Below, one piece after another: positions 22,948 to 26,025 of a stretch of DNA of 26,025 nt (positions are counted from its first letter, which is position 1; each line of letters starts with the position of its first letter). Source of the stretch: Bacteroidetes bacterium UBA4414 (GTDB lineage: Bacteria; Bacteroidota; Bacteroidia; Chitinophagales; Chitinophagaceae). The stretch lies in assembly GCA_002389765.1 (NCBI GenBank), contig DGQM01000005.1:153-26177 (forward strand), read 5' to 3'. Both the position numbers and the translations under genes were made by a program. Under the pieces are notes generated by a model. It ran no database searches. It saw nothing but the letters and a program-made list of their open reading frames with translations, and was not told where the DNA came from.

Positions 22948-23907
22948 CTATTTCTCCCTTGCCAACAGATAAGTTGCCAAATCATGCAGGTGCTTTTTGC
23001 GACTGCTTTGTACTGCTGCTTCTTCCAGACTATTGAACGCCAATTGAGAATAATGCGCTACAGCATCTCTGCAGGCTACATCTGCACCTGTATTAGCAAA
23101 TAGAGATAACATGGCAGGCACTTTACTTTCATCATCACGCTGCAATAATGCATTGATAGCAGTCAGTTGAAGGTCGTTAGCATTTTCCATAGCCTTCAGC
23201 AACAGGTATGTTTTCTTATTGGCAATAATATCTCCACCCGGTATTTTACCACTCTCTGCACCAAAAGCATCCAGATAGTCATCTTGTAGTTGGAATGCGA
23301 TACCGAGGTTTTTACCAAACTCATAGATCTTGTCTGCATTACCTTCTGTTGCACCACCTAGCAACGCGCCCATCTTCAGGCTGCAAGCCAATAGTACCGA
23401 TGTTTTGAGGGTTATCATTTCTATGTACTCTTCTATCGTCACATCGTTACGACTTTCAAAGTCCATATCCAACTGCTGCCCCTCGCACACTTCTATACTT
23501 GTCTTGTTGAATAAGTGTAAAACTTGCTGCAGTGATGTTTTAATATGCGCCAATTGCTCATATGCATAGATGGCCATCACATCGCCACAAAGTATACCGG
23601 CGGTAAGTCCGTTGCGGGTATGTACAGTCGTTTGCCCTCTGCGCAGCGGGGCCTTGTCCATAATATCGTCATGTATCAGCGTAAAGTTGTGAAACAACTC
23701 CACCCCCATTGCAGCACGGTAGGCATCTTCCGTAATATCACCAAATAGTTCATTCGCCATCAGGCATATAACCGGGCGAACACGCTTGCCACCTATACCC
23801 ATAAAATAACGGCATGGTTCGTATAGCGTTTCAGGACGTTCAGGAAATGGTAAAGTGTTATTAAGCCTTGTTTCAAAAAGAGCAACTAATTCTGAAAAAC
23901 TATGCAT
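22948..23907 (-). CDS. Polyprenyl diphosphate synthase (trans-isoprenyl synthase)
   Basis: A 319-aa enzyme that condenses isopentenyl diphosphate with an allylic diphosphate to make a linear prenyl chain, feeding quinones, carotenoids or lipid carriers. The first Asp-rich motif is DDIMD at 80-84 in HNFTLIHDDIMDKAPLRRG; the second is DDYLD at 209-213 in GIAFQLQDDYLDAFG; GGKRVRPVICLM at 39-50 is the substrate-binding arginine region. The first motif lacks the two-residue insertion of typical bacterial farnesyl synthases, and F75 lies five residues before it, which points to a geranylgeranyl or longer product, though this is only suggestive. It is 3 bp after RNase R and thus probably co-transcribed. 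Confidence 0.9.
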   Translation of the reverse strand: MHSFSELVALFETRLNNTLPFPERPETLYEPCRYFMGIGGKRVRPVICLMANELFGDITEDAYRAAMGVELFHNFTLIHDDIMDKAPLRRGQTTVHTRNGLTAGILCGDVMAIYAYEQLAHIKTSLQQVLHLFNKTSIEVCEGQQLDMDFESRNDVTIEEYIEMITLKTSVLLACSLKMGALLGGATEGNADKIYEFGKNLGIAFQLQDDYLDAFGAESGKIPGGDIIANKKTYLLLKAMENANDLQLTAINALLQRDDESKVPAMLSLFANTGADVACRDAVAHYSQLAFNSLEEAAVQSSRKKHLHDLATYLLAREK

Positions 23908-23910
23908 GTA

Positions 23911-25956
23911 CTATCTTTTGCGTTTTGGTTTAGGTTTGCCACCTCCCTGTTTGGGCCTTGTTGGTGCAGCACCTTGTTTTCCTTTGTTTTTAGATGGTTT
24001 GAACTTCCCTTGTGGCGCTTCTGCCAGTGTGTAGTCAATCTGACGTTTATCCAAATTGGCACTTACAACTCTGATCTTCACATTATCGCCCATGGCAAAT
24101 CGTAAGCCCGTATGTAAACCGACCAATGCATACTCGCCTTCCTGCCATTCGAAATCATCTATATCTCGCAAGTCTGCAACAGATACCATACCCTCACATT
24201 TATGCGCTACAGTCTCTGCCCAAAAACCAAACGAAGATACACCACTTATTACGGCTTCAAACTCCTCGCCCACATAATCCTGCATGTATTCTACCTGCTT
24301 GTATTTGTTAGCCGAACGCTCTGCTTCCATTGCCCGACGCTCTTGCTCACTGCAATGGCGGCACTGTGCTTCCATGTGCTTGGTAGGCTTCACCTTGTTA
24401 TCCAGACACTCCTGCAGTACCCTATGCACCATTACATCCGGGTAGCGGCGTATGGGCGATGTAAAATGGCAGTAATCCTGAAAACCAAGACCATAGTGAC
24501 CAATGTTATCTGTAGTATATACAGCTTTAGACATAGTACGGATACCCAAACTTTCCAGCACATGCTGCTCTGGCTTGCCATTTACCATCTTCAGCATCTC
24601 GTTGAATGAACTGGCTATACTTTCAGGCGTATGGATATCAAATTTATAACCGAACCTGGCAGCAAAAGCAGTGAATATACTCAGCTTGCTCTCATCTGGT
24701 GCATCGTGTACACGATACGGGAACGGCACTGGCTTATCTTTTACAACAATGCCTGATACATACTCTGCCACCGTACGGTTGGCCAACAGCATACACTCCT
24801 CTATCAGCTGATGGGCTTGTTTGCTTTCTTTCACCACAATGCCAATCGGCTTACCTGTTTCATCGAGCTTGAAGCGAACCTCTTGCGATGAGAAATTGAT
24901 AGCACCTTTCTTAAACCTTGCTGCACGCAGATTTTGGGCCATCTCGTTCAGCAACATAATCACATCTTTATTATCACCTTCTGCCCCCTCTATTATCTCC
25001 TGTACTTCTTCGTATGTATACCTCCTGACAGAACGTATCACAGTACGTCCCAGCCAGTAGTCTTTAATCTTACCTTGTTTGTTTATCTCAAAAATGGCGG
25101 AAAACGTATACTTGTCTTCGTTAGGGCGTAATGAGCACAACTCATTTGACAAGCGCTCAGGTAGCATCGGCAATACTCTATCCGGTAAATACACACTTGT
25201 AGCACGCAGATAAGCTTCTTTATCCAAAGCACTATCCTGCTCTATATAATGGCTAACGTCTGCTATATGCACGCCCAGTTCATAATTACCACCTTTCAAT
25301 GGTTTATATGATATAGCATCATCAAAGTCCTTTGCATCTACCGGATCTATGGTAAAGGTCAATGTATCACGCATATCACGACGTTTCTTTACCTCTTTAC
25401 TATCTACACCTTCAGGATATCTTGCAGCCTCTTCCAGCACATCGTCAGGAAAGTTTAATGGGAACCCGTTTTCAGCCAATATGCTTTTCATAGCAATATC
25501 ATTGGCTGCTTCATGTGTCATTACCGTAACAATCTCCCCTACAGGATTTTTGGTCTTAGGAGTCCATTCCAGAATTTTCGCCATCACATGATCTCCATCC
25601 TTTGCACCATTCAGCAAATGCAACGGTATGTAAATATCTACAGGCATTTTTTCGCTATCCGTTACAACAAAGGCAAAATGCTGTTTTACCTGCAGACTGC
25701 CGGAATATTCTGTTTGTTTTCTACGTACCACATCTGTTATAACGCCTTCCAGTCTTGCACCAAACTTTCGTCCATGTTCGGGTACCTCAACTCTTACTTC
25801 ATCACCATGCAAAGCATTACCCAGATTTTCAGGGCGAATGCTTATATCCTTTTCCATTCCCTCAACTATTACAAAACCTCTGCCTGCACGGGTTATTTCC
25901 AGCACACCTTTATAGGTAAGCCTACCCTTTCCATCTTTCTTTTTCTTCTTACTCAT
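23911..25956 (-). CDS. rnr: Ribonuclease R
   Basis: A 681-aa RNB-family 3'-5' exoribonuclease that degrades structured RNA and defective rRNA. N-terminal cold-shock-like domains lie at about 15-150 (TYKGVLEITRAGRGFVIVEG). The RNB domain starts at about 195, with DPVDAKDFDDAIS at 204-216 carrying the catalytic aspartates D204, D210, D212 and D213, and continues through HIADVSHYIEQDSALDKEA and FTSPIRRYPDVMVHRVLQ. A C-terminal S1 domain (EEFEAVISGVSSFGFWAE) precedes a Lys-rich tail. It lacks the extra N-terminal helix-turn-helix extension of the 800-residue enterobacterial form. The prenyl synthase gene is 3 bp downstream. Confidence 0.95.
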   Translation of the reverse strand: MSKKKKKDGKGRLTYKGVLEITRAGRGFVIVEGMEKDISIRPENLGNALHGDEVRVEVPEHGRKFGARLEGVITDVVRRKQTEYSGSLQVKQHFAFVVTDSEKMPVDIYIPLHLLNGAKDGDHVMAKILEWTPKTKNPVGEIVTVMTHEAANDIAMKSILAENGFPLNFPDDVLEEAARYPEGVDSKEVKKRRDMRDTLTFTIDPVDAKDFDDAISYKPLKGGNYELGVHIADVSHYIEQDSALDKEAYLRATSVYLPDRVLPMLPERLSNELCSLRPNEDKYTFSAIFEINKQGKIKDYWLGRTVIRSVRRYTYEEVQEIIEGAEGDNKDVIMLLNEMAQNLRAARFKKGAINFSSQEVRFKLDETGKPIGIVVKESKQAHQLIEECMLLANRTVAEYVSGIVVKDKPVPFPYRVHDAPDESKLSIFTAFAARFGYKFDIHTPESIASSFNEMLKMVNGKPEQHVLESLGIRTMSKAVYTTDNIGHYGLGFQDYCHFTSPIRRYPDVMVHRVLQECLDNKVKPTKHMEAQCRHCSEQERRAMEAERSANKYKQVEYMQDYVGEEFEAVISGVSSFGFWAETVAHKCEGMVSVADLRDIDDFEWQEGEYALVGLHTGLRFAMGDNVKIRVVSANLDKRQIDYTLAEAPQGKFKPSKNKGKQGAAPTRPKQGGGKPKPKRKR

Positions 25957-26025
25957 GGGTATATCAATATATTATAAAGATAAGTGGAATGCGTTAAGAA
26001 CTGTGTATATTTATTATTAATCACG

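Noticed and set aside
1..26025. CRISPR, toxin-antitoxin, phage or transposon content
   Set aside because: I looked for regularly spaced repeats, transposase motifs and phage genes and saw none.

Overview
The window reads as a chromosomal segment of a Bacteroidota bacterium, probably Chitinophagales-like (the order is an inference). Evidence: two proteins end in type IX secretion (T9SS) sorting domains, several lipoproteins share a C-K-K/C-V-K start to the mature chain, there are SusC/BtuB-style outer-membrane genes, candidate promoters follow the Bacteroidota pattern TTG-N19-21-TAnnTTTG, and Shine-Dalgarno sequences are absent before most starts. No tRNA, rRNA, CRISPR array, transposase or phage gene was seen. 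Most genes are housekeeping genes.

Region 1 (1-4933, minus strand) is a vitamin B12 acquisition operon. A clear cobalamin riboswitch (about 4695-4860), with a TAnnTTTG promoter box just upstream, precedes three genes: a T9SS-targeted DUF4465-type surface protein, a beta-propeller-like surface lipoprotein resembling BtuG, and a BtuB-like TonB-dependent receptor that runs off the left edge. The first two overlap by 28 bp and the last two are 10 bp apart, so this looks like one B12-repressed transcript for surface capture and outer-membrane import of corrinoids.

Region 2 (4934-7493, minus) has rlmB, a small Cys-rich CWC protein, an unknown lipoprotein and, behind its own terminator, a YebC/TACO1 family gene. 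Region 3 (7494-10421) is a 628-bp gap holding a probable 32-codon membrane-peptide gene followed by mutually exclusive hairpins and a terminator, and then a large secreted subtilisin-like protease with a T9SS tail, which shares a 17-bp-stem bidirectional terminator with the next operon. Region 4 (10422-12258, minus) is a di-heme cytochrome c peroxidase-like lipoprotein followed by a small beta-barrel protein.

Region 5 (12334-16783) has rsmG and a membrane glycosyltransferase on the minus strand, diverging from tgt and an LptF/LptG-family permease on the plus strand; a small unknown gene converges on the permease. Region 6 (16938-22461) has dusB, a DUF4375/DMP19-like acidic protein diverging from a methyltransferase, then an apparent operon of tryptophan 2,3-dioxygenase and an ABC-2 exporter (ATPase and permease). 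Region 7 (22465-25956, minus) has a small membrane protein, a polyprenyl diphosphate synthase and RNase R; the last two are 3 bp apart.

The most interesting items are the composition of the B12 operon (a T9SS-exported DUF4465 protein as first gene), the unannotated 32-codon gene with competing hairpins at 7853-8060, a Tgt whose zinc site has lost two of three cysteines, and an acidic DMP19-like putative DNA mimic.
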